In this document: one piece after another, positions 16,418 through 24,357 of the stretch | Layout of the letters: each line of letters starts with the position of its first letter | How positions within the stretch are numbered: the first letter of the stretch is position 1 | Origin: JBLHKT01 sp043101615 | GTDB taxonomy: Bacteria > Planctomycetota > Phycisphaerae > Phycisphaerales > UBA1924 | Direction: 5' to 3' | Assembly: GCA_043101615.1 (NCBI GenBank) | Contig: JBICID010000085.1 | Coordinates: 1 to 30,803 of the forward strand | DNA length: 30,803 nt | Notes under the pieces: model-generated | The model's input: the letters and a program-made list of their open reading frames with translations, nothing else | Told to the model about the DNA's origin: nothing | The model's database searches: none | Made by a program: the position numbers and the translations under genes

Positions 16418-17794
16418 ATGCCTGCCCGCCCCGCCTCCATCCCGTGGACTCTCGCCGGGGCCGTCGGACTCGTGGCCCTCGTTGTGGTGGCGACGATCAT
16501 CCCGACGCACTGGCGTGCGCCGCTGGCGGTGGGCGTGGTGGCGTGGGTGCTGCTGATGCTGCAGCGCGACCGGGCGGCGCTGGCCCGCGCCGGGCTGGCC
16601 CGGGCGCACGACGAGGAGCGTGACCGCCTGACCCGCGATCGCGACGGCGCCCTGGAGGAGGCGCGGGATTTCCGCGCGATCCTCGACGCCGTGCCGACGC
16701 CGATCCTGGTCGTGCGTCCGTCCGGTCGCGTGTCGACGGCGAACCCGGGCGCGGCCCGCCTGCTGTCGCGTCGCCCGGGCGAGATCCGCGGGCGTGAGCT
16801 GGAGGACCTGCTCCCGCAGGAGGAGCTGCTGGCGCTGTTCGACCAGGCGCGGGCGGGGACGCCGGCGCGGGCACGGCTGCGCCTGGTGCTCAAGGACCGG
16901 ACGCGCTACTTCGACGTGACGGCCCGCCTGACCGAAGCCCCGGCGACCGAGGACCACACGCCGGTGGTCGTGATCGGTCTGGAGGACGTCACGACGCTGG
17001 CCGAATCGGTGCAGCTCAAGTCCGACTTCGCGGCCAACGCGTCGCACGAGCTGCGGACGCCGATCGCGGCGATCCGGGGGGCGGTGGACACGCTGGCGGT
17101 GGCGATGGACGACCGGGAGATGGTCGAGCGGCTGGCGGCGATCATCGCCCGGCACGCGGTCCGCCTGGAGGAGATGGTGAAGGACCTGCTCGACCTGTCT
17201 CGCCTGGAGTCGGCCGACAGCCCCTCGCAGGCCGAGCCGGTGGACCTGGACGCCCTGGTGGCGCGTCTGGACGCGCACGCCGAGGGGACCCGGGCCGAGC
17301 GTGATGTGGAGTTGCGGTTCGAGCTGCACGAGGACCTGCGTCGGCTGTACCTGGAGGAGCGGCTGCTGGAGCTCATCCTGCGGAACCTGATCGAGAACGC
17401 GGGCAAGTTCGCCCACGAGCACACGACGGTTCGCGTGGTCGGGGAGCCCGCGGACGTGGCCCCCGCCCCGCAGGACCCGGACGCCCCCGCCCCGATCAAC
17501 CTGGACCCGAGCCTGCCCGGGGTGCGGTTTCGCGTGATCGACCGGGGCCAGGGCATCCCGCTGAAGCACCAGGCGCGGGTGTTCGAGCGGTTCTTCCAGG
17601 TGGACCCCGGTCGGGATGCGAGGCGGCAGCATCGCGGGACGGGGCTGGGTCTGGCCATCGTGAAGCACGCCGTGCGTCGCCTGGCGGGGCGGGTGGACAT
17701 CCAGTCGGTGCTGCACGAGGGGACGACGGTGACGGTGGAGATCCCGCACTGCATCCGCCCGGAGGAGTACGCCGAGTCGCGACTTCCGGCGTGA
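16418..17794 (+). CDS. PhoR-like sensor histidine kinase
   Basis: The 458-residue protein has two closely spaced N-terminal membrane segments (about 13-30 and 33-48) with almost no periplasmic loop. A coiled linker (50-85) is followed by a PAS domain (about 84-197), the dimerisation/H-box with phospho-acceptor H210 in ASHELRTPI, and the ATPase domain with N-box NLIENAGKFA (N327), DRGQGIP (375-381) and GTGLGL (407-412). The lack of a sensory loop and the PAS domain match PhoR, which senses phosphate status through the Pst/PhoU system rather than by direct binding. It is the likely partner of the regulator encoded just upstream. No pst or phoU gene lies in this window. Confidence 0.92.
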   Translation: MPARPASIPWTLAGAVGLVALVVVATIIPTHWRAPLAVGVVAWVLLMLQRDRAALARAGLARAHDEERDRLTRDRDGALEEARDFRAILDAVPTPILVVRPSGRVSTANPGAARLLSRRPGEIRGRELEDLLPQEELLALFDQARAGTPARARLRLVLKDRTRYFDVTARLTEAPATEDHTPVVVIGLEDVTTLAESVQLKSDFAANASHELRTPIAAIRGAVDTLAVAMDDREMVERLAAIIARHAVRLEEMVKDLLDLSRLESADSPSQAEPVDLDALVARLDAHAEGTRAERDVELRFELHEDLRRLYLEERLLELILRNLIENAGKFAHEHTTVRVVGEPADVAPAPQDPDAPAPINLDPSLPGVRFRVIDRGQGIPLKHQARVFERFFQVDPGRDARRQHRGTGLGLAIVKHAVRRLAGRVDIQSVLHEGTTVTVEIPHCIRPEEYAESRLPA

Positions 17795-17946
17795 TTTGCT
17801 GACAAATGCCGTACAAATCTCGGTTTCGACCCGCGAAACCGCCTGAACCCGCGCGGCCCCCGATACGATCCTTGTTCCAGACCACCCGATCCGAGTCCCG
17901 GGGCCCGTCGCGTCGGCGCGCCCGCACCGGACCACGAGAGACCGAT

Positions 17947-18993
17947 TTGGACCTGACCCTGCACATCCCCGAAGGCCACAAGGCCCTCGCCGTCGTCGGA
18001 CCCGCCGAGCGGAACCTGAAGATGCTCCGCGAGGCGCTGGGCGTGACGCTGTCGGCCCGGCACGGGACGCTGCGGATCTCGGGCGAGCAGCCCGAGGTCG
18101 TGATCGCGCGCAACGTGATGGAGCGTCTGGTCCGCCAGGCGGGCGTGGACGAGCCGCTGTCGCGCGACCAGGTGCTGGCGTTGATCACCGACGAGTCGGA
18201 GCTGGCCCGGCGGTCCCCGGGCCTGCCGGTGCGGGACTCGACGGGCTGGGACGGCACCCTGAACGTGCACGCGGCGGGGCGGCGCATCAAGCCCAAGTCC
18301 CCGGCCCAGCAGGCCTACCTGGACGCGATCCGGGATCACGACATGATCTTCTCGGTGGGCCCGGCGGGGACGGGCAAGACGTACCTGGCGGTCGCGGCCG
18401 CGGTGCACCTGCTGCGCGAGCAGCGGGTCTCCAAGGTGATCCTGTGCCGCCCGGCGGTGGAGGCCGGGGAGAAGCTGGGGTTCCTGCCGGGGGACCTGGA
18501 GGCGAAGGTAAACCCGTACCTGCGCCCGCTGCTGGACGCGCTGCACGACATGGTGCCGTACAACGACATCAGGCGGTTCATGGATTCGGACCTGATCGAG
18601 GTGGTGCCGCTGGCCTTCATGCGGGGGCGGACGCTGAACAACGCGGTGGTGATCCTGGACGAGGCGCAGAACACGACGCGTCAGCAGATGAAGATGTTCC
18701 TGACGCGGATGGGGCACGGGTCCAAGGTGATCGTGACGGGGGACACCACGCAGATCGACCTGCCGGACCCGCGCGAGTCGGGCCTTGTTGACGCCGCCCG
18801 GCGGCTGCGCCGGGTGAAGGGCATCTCGTTCAACCTGCTGACCGCCGAGGACGTGGTGCGTCACCCGCTGGTGCAGCGGGTGATCGCGGCGTACGACGAC
18901 CACCAGCCCGAGGACTCGGCCCCCGCCCGGCTGCGGCGCGATCTCGAGGAGGCGCTGGGAGAGGTGGCCCCGACCGAGGAGCCCGACGCGTGA
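17947..18993 (+). CDS. phoH: PhoH family ATPase (PhoH-like protein)
   Basis: The product has Walker A GPAGTGKT (residues 138-145), RPAVEAGEKLGFLPGD, VNPYLRPLLDALHDM and Walker B with DEAQN (238-242), all diagnostic of PhoH. PhoH proteins are cytoplasmic ATPases linked to RNA metabolism. I chose TTG 17947 (348 residues, the usual family length), with GAGAGA upstream. An in-frame ATG at 17806 would add 47 basic, Pro-rich residues whose third codon positions are much poorer in G and C than the rest of the gene, so that stretch looks non-coding. The stop overlaps the GTG of the next gene. A TACGAT at 17865-17870 could be its -10 element. Confidence 0.9.
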   Translation: MDLTLHIPEGHKALAVVGPAERNLKMLREALGVTLSARHGTLRISGEQPEVVIARNVMERLVRQAGVDEPLSRDQVLALITDESELARRSPGLPVRDSTGWDGTLNVHAAGRRIKPKSPAQQAYLDAIRDHDMIFSVGPAGTGKTYLAVAAAVHLLREQRVSKVILCRPAVEAGEKLGFLPGDLEAKVNPYLRPLLDALHDMVPYNDIRRFMDSDLIEVVPLAFMRGRTLNNAVVILDEAQNTTRQQMKMFLTRMGHGSKVIVTGDTTQIDLPDPRESGLVDAARRLRRVKGISFNLLTAEDVVRHPLVQRVIAAYDDHQPEDSAPARLRRDLEEALGEVAPTEEPDA

Positions 18994-21653
18994 GCAAGGC
19001 CCCGAAGCCAAGCCAGCGTGCCACGCCCAAGGCCGCCGCGCGTGGGGGCGGGCGTCGTCGTCGCGCGGTGATCCGTGTCCGGGAGGCCTCGTTCCGCGAT
19101 CGTCTGCGGAACCTGCTGGAGCGCACGCACCTGCTGTGGGGCGTGGGTGTGACGGTGTGCTTCGCGCTGGCCGTGGCCGTGCTCGCGTCGTGGGCGCGCG
19201 AGCAGCCGCTGATCGCCCTGGGCCAGGTGATGGACGAGACCCGGACGGTGCGGGTGGAGTTCACGTACACCGACGACTCGGCGACCGAGCAGCTGCGGAC
19301 CGACGCGCGCCAGCGGACGCGTCGCGTCTTCCGTGCGGACCTGGCGGCGCTGGACGAGATCCGGACGTCGCTGACCCAGCTCCCGCGCACGGTGGTGGGC
19401 GTCTCGGACATCGGCGAGCTGTCCGAGGACATCCGTCGCCGGTTCGGGCTGTCCAACGAGCGCCTGAGAGCGCTCAAGGATGCGACCGCCCCGCCGAAGC
19501 CGCCCGAGCCGCAGCCGGTCCCGGAGGCGGTCCCGGAGGCGGAGACGCCCGTCGAGACCGGCGCCGGGGGCGGGCAGGCGACGCAGGAGGGCGCCGGCGG
19601 GACCGCCGACGCGTCCGGCGGGGCGTCGGAGGCCCGGGCGGACGGGCAGGAGGGGGAGACGGCCCCGGCGCAGCCCCGTCAGCCCGAGGAGACGGTCGCT
19701 GCGCCGGAGACCGTCGCGCGTGCGAACCCGAACCTCGAGGCCTGGGACCGGGCGGTGGCGGTGCTGGACGAGATCCTGCGGACGCGACGCCCGATGCTGT
19801 CGGGCACGGAGTTCCAGACGGCCACGCAGGAGGGCCTGGCGACGCAGATCGAGCTGCGTGTGGGCGACCAGGTCCACCTGGTGTCGCGCAACGATGCGCC
19901 GATCAACATCGGCGCGCCCGAGTCGCTGCGTGCCGAGGTGGACCGGATCGTGCAGATCGCGGGGTTCACCGGTCTGCCCGCTGAGATCGTGCGTGAGCGT
20001 CTGACGCGCGAGCCGCCCGGTGGTGGGGCGCGCCGCCCCACCTTCACCTACGAGGCCGACGCGACGACGCAGGCCCAGGCCGCGGCCGCGGCGGCGGTGC
20101 AGGACGTGGTGCGGTCGGTGCCGAAGGGTCAGATCATCTTCACGCGCGGGGACGTGCTGGACCAGACCCAGCTCGAGCTGTTCAAGCGTGAGATGGCCGA
20201 GTTCTACCGGCAGGCGCCGGCGTGGACGATCTGGGCGGGGCGGCTGGGCGTTGGCGTGGCGGTGCTGGCGCTGTCGTCGATCCTGGCGGGGTACGTCGCG
20301 GTGTTCTCGCCGCCGATCGCGCGCCGGTCGGCCCGGATCCTGTGGCTGGCGATCGTGCTGTTCGTGGCGTTGGCGGCGAGCACGGTGATCGCGGTGCTCA
20401 AGCCCGACCTGACGCTGCTGGCCCTGCTGACCCCGACGACGCTGGTGGCGGTGCTGCTGGCGGTGGCCTACACCCCGCGGACGGCGTTGGCGCTCGGGGC
20501 CGTGATCGCGGGGCTCGCGGTGCTGGCGCTGGACCTCGGTTTCACGGCGTACCTGCTCGCCGCGATCGGGATCGCGACGGCGGTGTCGCTGCTGGGTGAC
20601 ATCTCGCGCCGTCGCGCGATCGTGCGGATGTCGGTCTCGGTGGCCGCGGTGCTCGCGGTCGCGGCGGCGGGCATCGCCCTGATCGACCAGCCGCCGACCG
20701 GGGCGCTGTTCGAGCAGACCGTCACGCACGCGCTGCAGGCGGCGCTCTCCGGGCTGCTGGCGGGGATGGTCACGCTGTTCGTGCTGCCCTACATCGAGCG
20801 TGTGTTCGACATCGCGACGGGGATGACGCTGATCGAGCTGCGCGACCCGAAGCAGCCGCTGCTGCGGGAGATGCAGCAGCGTGCGCCGGGCACGTACAAC
20901 CACTCGCTGAACGTTGCCGCGATCGCCGAGAGCGCCGCGGCGTCGATCGGGGCCGACGCGCTGCTGACCTACGTCGGCTGCCTGTACCACGACATCGGGA
21001 AGATCAACAAGCCCGAGTACTTCGTGGAGAACCAGGCCCGCGGGATCAACAAGCACGACAAGCTGTCGCCGGCGATGTCCCTGCTGGTGATCGTGGGGCA
21101 CGTGAAGGACGGGCTGGAGATGGCGCGCGAGCACCACCTGCCCAAGGCGCTGCACCACTTCATCGAGGCGCACCACGGGACGACGCTGGTCGAGTTCTTC
21201 TACAAGCGGGCCAGGCAGAAGGCCGAGGACAGGTCCGCCGAGGGCGCCGCCGAGGCCGACGCCGAGAAGCTGCCCTCCGAGCTGGACTACCGCTACCCCG
21301 GCCCGCGCCCGCGGACCAAGGAGGTCGCGATCGTGATGCTCGCCGACGCGGTGGAGAGCGCCACGCGCTCGCTCCCCGAGCCGACCCCCTCCCGCATCGA
21401 CGCGCTGGTGCGCGACTTCGCCAACCGGCGGCTGATGGACGGGCAGTTCGACGACTGCGACCTGACGCTGCGCGAGCTCAACACCATCTCGGATTCGATC
21501 TCCAAGTCCGTCGCCTCGATCTACCACGGGCGGGTGTCGTACAGCGATCCGAAGAAGCCCGACGCCCCGGACAGCAAGGTCGAGCCCAAGCCCGCGCGCC
21601 CCGAGCCCGACTCGGACGACTCGGGCGACGAGCCCCGGGAGAAGAGCGCGTGA
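18990..21653 (+). CDS. pgpH: 7TM-HD family phosphodiesterase (PgpH-like, cyclic di-AMP)
   Basis: The 887-residue membrane protein starts at GTG 18990 in a 4-nt overlap with phoH. It has one N-terminal membrane segment (about 49-69), a large extracytoplasmic 7TMR-HDED domain (about 75-410), a cluster of hydrophobic helices (about 412-595) and a cytoplasmic HD domain. The HD domain carries LRDPKQPLLREMQQRAPGT, the metal ligands in YHDIGK (H667-D668), ENQARG, HDKLSP and HHGTTLVEFFY. Family members such as PgpH of Listeria hydrolyse cyclic di-AMP; assignment of that substrate here rests on family membership. An Ala/Pro/Gly/Glu-rich insert (about 166-235) interrupts the extracytoplasmic domain. 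The C-terminal 40 residues are charged and disordered. In many genomes ybeY follows this gene; here a C39-like peptidase gene does. Confidence 0.93.
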   Translation: MSKAPKPSQRATPKAAARGGGRRRRAVIRVREASFRDRLRNLLERTHLLWGVGVTVCFALAVAVLASWAREQPLIALGQVMDETRTVRVEFTYTDDSATEQLRTDARQRTRRVFRADLAALDEIRTSLTQLPRTVVGVSDIGELSEDIRRRFGLSNERLRALKDATAPPKPPEPQPVPEAVPEAETPVETGAGGGQATQEGAGGTADASGGASEARADGQEGETAPAQPRQPEETVAAPETVARANPNLEAWDRAVAVLDEILRTRRPMLSGTEFQTATQEGLATQIELRVGDQVHLVSRNDAPINIGAPESLRAEVDRIVQIAGFTGLPAEIVRERLTREPPGGGARRPTFTYEADATTQAQAAAAAAVQDVVRSVPKGQIIFTRGDVLDQTQLELFKREMAEFYRQAPAWTIWAGRLGVGVAVLALSSILAGYVAVFSPPIARRSARILWLAIVLFVALAASTVIAVLKPDLTLLALLTPTTLVAVLLAVAYTPRTALALGAVIAGLAVLALDLGFTAYLLAAIGIATAVSLLGDISRRRAIVRMSVSVAAVLAVAAAGIALIDQPPTGALFEQTVTHALQAALSGLLAGMVTLFVLPYIERVFDIATGMTLIELRDPKQPLLREMQQRAPGTYNHSLNVAAIAESAAASIGADALLTYVGCLYHDIGKINKPEYFVENQARGINKHDKLSPAMSLLVIVGHVKDGLEMAREHHLPKALHHFIEAHHGTTLVEFFYKRARQKAEDRSAEGAAEADAEKLPSELDYRYPGPRPRTKEVAIVMLADAVESATRSLPEPTPSRIDALVRDFANRRLMDGQFDDCDLTLRELNTISDSISKSVASIYHGRVSYSDPKKPDAPDSKVEPKPARPEPDSDDSGDEPREKSA

Positions 21654-22729
21654 GCCCGGGCACGCTCGCGCTGACGCTCCTGGTCGCCGGCGCGACCACC
21701 CCGCCCGCCGTTCCCGCCCGGGCGCACACGCACGACGTGCACGAGGCCCACGCCCCGACGGACGCCCCGCTCGCGCTCACCGAGACCGGCGTGCGGTTCG
21801 GCCCGTTCGGCCTCGACGGGCGCCCGGTCGACCACGCGCTGGCGTCCTGGATCGTCCGGACCGAGGACGGTGCCGGGGCGCGCCTCGACGTGCGCGTGGT
21901 GACCGGCGGCGTGCCCTCCCCCTGGCTCACCCTCGCGCGCACCGGCGACCCGGACGCCCTGAGCGATCTCCCGGCGGAGCGGGACCGGGCCGAGGGCGCC
22001 CGGGTGTACACCGACGTGCTCGCGTGCGACCCCCCGGGCGAGGGCGTCGAGCTGCGACTGCTCGCGTCGGGCGGCGAGGCGACGCTGACCGCCCTGTGGG
22101 TCACCCTGACCGACGAGGCCGAGCCGCCCGCGCCGCTCGGCGAGCTGGACGTCTCGGCGCTGCTCGAGCCCGTGCCCGGGCCGGTCGCGCTCGACGTGCC
22201 GCACCACGCCCAGAACGAGGCCGGGCCGGAGCTGGCCTCGCGCCTGTGCTCCCCGACCTCGGTCGCCATGACGCTGGCCTACCACGGGCACGCGCGGACC
22301 GTCGCCGAGGTGGCCGCGGACTGCTACGACCCGGACGCGGAGATCTACGGCAACTGGGTGAACAACACGCTCGCGGCGTCGAGGCTGGGCGTGCCCACGC
22401 TGGCCACCCGTCTCGGGTCGTGGGGGGAGCTGGAGGCGGCGCTCGGGCACGGGCCGGTGGTGCTGTCGCTGCCGCCGTTCACGCCCGACACGCTGGGCGG
22501 GGTGACCTACGAGTCGAAGTCCGGGCACCTGCTGGTCGCACGCGGCTTCGACGACAGCGGCGACCTGCTCGTCTCCGACCCCGCCCACGGGGACCCGGAC
22601 GAGGCCAGGGCGACGTACTCGCGCGAGGATCTGACACGCCTGTGGCTGCTCGAGAACCTGGGGACGTGCTACCTGCCCGCGGCGGCGCTGGGCGACGTCG
22701 CTGGCGCAAAGCGACCGCACCGGGACTGA
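21650..22729 (+). CDS. Secreted C39-like (papain-fold) peptidase family protein
   Basis: This 359-residue protein starts at GTG 21650, overlapping the pgpH stop by 4 nt. It has an N-terminal signal-like hydrophobic stretch (residues 1-25), a beta-rich N-terminal half of unknown fold, and a C-terminal C39-like domain. That domain shows the catalytic triad pattern Cys200 in LCSPTSVAM, His293 in SGHLLVARGF and Asp310 in SDPAHGD. Related proteins act as cysteine peptidases or transglutaminase-like enzymes outside the cytoplasm; the substrate is unknown. The last codons run into a 23-nt tandem repeat beginning 2 nt after the stop. Its position in the phoH-pgpH operon is unusual. Confidence 0.82.
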   Translation: MSPGTLALTLLVAGATTPPAVPARAHTHDVHEAHAPTDAPLALTETGVRFGPFGLDGRPVDHALASWIVRTEDGAGARLDVRVVTGGVPSPWLTLARTGDPDALSDLPAERDRAEGARVYTDVLACDPPGEGVELRLLASGGEATLTALWVTLTDEAEPPAPLGELDVSALLEPVPGPVALDVPHHAQNEAGPELASRLCSPTSVAMTLAYHGHARTVAEVAADCYDPDAEIYGNWVNNTLAASRLGVPTLATRLGSWGELEAALGHGPVVLSLPPFTPDTLGGVTYESKSGHLLVARGFDDSGDLLVSDPAHGDPDEARATYSREDLTRLWLLENLGTCYLPAAALGDVAGAKRPHRD

Positions 22730-22730
22730 A

Positions 22731-22845
22731 CCCGGAGCGACAGCGACACTGAGCCCGGAGCGACAGCGACACTGAGCCCGGAGCGACGGCGACACTGAGC
22801 CCGGAGCGACGGCGACACTGAGACCGGAGCGTCGGCGACGGGGCA
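22731..22845. repeat. Five tandem copies of a 23-nt unit
   Basis: The unit CCCGGAGCGACAGCGACACT plus GAG repeats with a 23-nt period, starting at 22731, 22754, 22777, 22800 and 22823. The first two units read CAGCGAC and the third and fourth CGGCGAC; the fifth is diverged. There are no spacers, so this is not a CRISPR array. It starts just after the C39-like gene stop codon and is followed by a half copy of the 80-nt palindromic repeat. Confidence 0.9.
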
Positions 22846-22873
22846 CGCGGTTGGAAATCGACACCACATGCAC

Positions 22874-22910
22874 GGTGCCGTGCTTCGACCCGGAGGGCGA
22901 AGCGCGCGGG
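22874..22910 (+). repeat. Half copy (C) of the 80-nt dispersed repeat
   Basis: GGTGCCGTGCTTCGACCC matches the left half of copies A (13309) and B (25310); the following GGAGGGCGAAGCGCGCGGG matches with two or three changes and then the similarity ends. It contains only the first of the two hairpins. Confidence 0.75.
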
Positions 22911-22946
22911 TTGGGAGCGGGGCCTGCCTGAAACACCCGGAATCGG

Positions 22947-23756
22947 TCAGAGATTCGCGAGCGAAGCAAAGGACGTGAGCCCGATCGGCTCCTTGGTGTA
23001 GAACGGTTCCGCGGCCTCGGTGCCGATGCGGGAGCCGAAGTAGGTCGCCGCGGCCTGGACCCAGTCCACCACGCGCCGGTTCTTCTCGGGCAGCACGAAC
23101 TGCGTCCGGTACGCGTTGATCGAGTCGATCTTCGCTCCGACCAGCCCGGAGATGTCCAGCAGGAAGTTCGGGTCCGCCACCCAGCGCAGGTGCGTCGCGT
23201 AGTAGTAGAACAGCCAGCCCGGGTGGCAGGCCGGCGGCTCGGCCGGGGCGATCCGCGTGCCGTCGATGGTGGGTGCCGGGAAGGCCTCGCCGGTCCACTG
23301 GTCGGTCGGCCAGGGCATGGCGACCTTGGAGAGCTTGGCGTCGAAGCGCGCGTCCTCGACGATCCTGGTCACCGCGAGATGGTCCGGGTGGGCGTCCTCG
23401 AAGAACGGCGTGAACAGCACGTCGGCCTGCCACGCACGGATCGCCCCGGCCACGGCGTGGCGCGACTCGATCGAGTGCTCCACGTACCGGTTGGGCAGGC
23501 CCAGGCACAGGCGTTGGATCGGGACGTGCGTGCCTTGGTTGGCCTCGGCGTGCACCCGGGCCGCGTCGTTGAGCACGCCGAGCGCATCAATGGCTTCCTG
23601 CCTTCGTGTCTCGGGATCCCCCAGCGGGGTGGGCTCGCCGTTCGTGACGTCGAGCAGCAGCAGGTGGTGCCCCTGGGCCGCGAGCCGGATGATGGCGCCG
23701 CCCATGCCGAGCTCCTGGTCGTCGGGGTGGGGTCCGGCGATGAGGATGCGTGCCAT
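22947..23756 (-). CDS. PIG-L (LmbE) family deacetylase, BshB-type candidate
   Basis: The 269-residue protein has the zinc-binding motif PHPDDQELGMGG (residues 9-20) and the second metal-site motif HPDH (123-126), both standard for PIG-L deacetylases. These enzymes remove acetyl groups from N-acetylglucosamine conjugates in mycothiol, bacillithiol, GPI or glycan pathways. The early motif resembles BshB/MshB, and a BshC-like gene occurs at 7803-9140, so a thiol role is possible but unproven. There is no signal peptide, so it acts in the cytoplasm. The start at 23756 begins the first beta strand; no Shine-Dalgarno is evident. It lies downstream of a small lipoprotein gene on the same strand, 78 nt apart. 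Confidence 0.87.
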   Translation of the reverse strand: MARILIAGPHPDDQELGMGGAIIRLAAQGHHLLLLDVTNGEPTPLGDPETRRQEAIDALGVLNDAARVHAEANQGTHVPIQRLCLGLPNRYVEHSIESRHAVAGAIRAWQADVLFTPFFEDAHPDHLAVTRIVEDARFDAKLSKVAMPWPTDQWTGEAFPAPTIDGTRIAPAEPPACHPGWLFYYYATHLRWVADPNFLLDISGLVGAKIDSINAYRTQFVLPEKNRRVVDWVQAAATYFGSRIGTEAAEPFYTKEPIGLTSFASLANL

Positions 23757-23834
23757 ACGTGTTCCAATGCCAACAGCCCAACCCCCAACCAGGCCCGCTC
23801 ACCCCTGGGCCAATGTGGGGGGGGGGTGGGGGGG

Positions 23835-24308
23835 CTATTCGGGGTTGTCGTGGACGATGACGAAGGGGTGGATCAGGTCGCCGGTCTGGAGCTCGCAGAC
23901 CACGACCGGGTCGGGCGTGCGGGTGGCGAAGAAGCCCCCGGCCTTGAACGGCGTGGCGTACTCGTCCACGAACGTGGTCAGGTCGAGCTCCAGCGTCTCG
24001 CCGGGCGGGAACGCGGGGACGTCCAGGGCGTAGCGCCGGTTGATCCAGAGGGTGCCCTCCGGGAAGGCGGTCGCGGTGGTGTTGGTCAGGCGCAGGCGCG
24101 TCACGTCGCGGAAGACCTGGATGTTGTGCACCGGCCCGGGGTCGAGGTGGTGCGGGTAGGCACGCGCCTGCTGGCCCGACTCGGTCGGCCCGGGGTTCAC
24201 CACCGCCCGGTCCGCGGCGGTGTTGCACCCCCCGCACGACAGGACGCTGAGCACGCCCAGCACGCAGAGGGTCGGTCGTAGCGAGGTACGCTGGCGGGGT
24301 GGTGTCAC
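23835..24308 (-). CDS. Small putative lipoprotein
   Basis: I recognise no family. From GTG 24308 the product has 157 residues: a short basic start, a hydrophobic segment (RPTLCVLGVLSVLSCGGC), and two candidate lipidation cysteines (VLSC or GGC). The remaining 125 residues look beta-rich, with FRDVTRLRLTNTTA and FPPGETLELDLTTFVDEY, and the protein is probably anchored facing the periplasm. The frame continues upstream to 24404, but that would overlap the divergent SDR gene at 24358, so GTG 24308 is preferred. The stop codon TAG is followed by seven C, one A and ten C. Confidence 0.65.
   Translation of the reverse strand: MTPPRQRTSLRPTLCVLGVLSVLSCGGCNTAADRAVVNPGPTESGQQARAYPHHLDPGPVHNIQVFRDVTRLRLTNTTATAFPEGTLWINRRYALDVPAFPPGETLELDLTTFVDEYATPFKAGGFFATRTPDPVVVCELQTGDLIHPFVIVHDNPE
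24287..24292 (+). promoter_or_regulatory. Putative -10 element TACGCT before the SDR gene
   Basis: TACGCT lies 65 nt before the ATG at 24358. The predicted leader of about 60 nt carries a GGGAGG ribosome-binding site. It overlaps the 5' part of the divergent lipoprotein gene. Confidence 0.3.
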
Positions 24309-24357
24309 AGGGCTATCGTCGCGTGCGGACGGCGTCGAGGCAAGTTGGGAGGCTCGA

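Noticed and set aside
17806..17946. An upstream ATG start for phoH adding 47 residues
   Set aside because: Third codon positions in this stretch are much richer in A and T, no Shine-Dalgarno is present, and the extension exceeds the usual PhoH length.
18861..21527. An 888-codon minus-strand open frame opposite phoH and pgpH, and similar long frames at 2385-4400, 5019-7043, 16301-17935 and 13471-14901
   Set aside because: They mirror well-identified genes in a very GC-rich genome, where antisense frames stay open by chance. Their translations are Arg/Gly/His-rich without motifs.
22731..22845. CRISPR array
   Set aside because: The repeats are contiguous with a 23-nt period and no spacers, and no cas genes are nearby.
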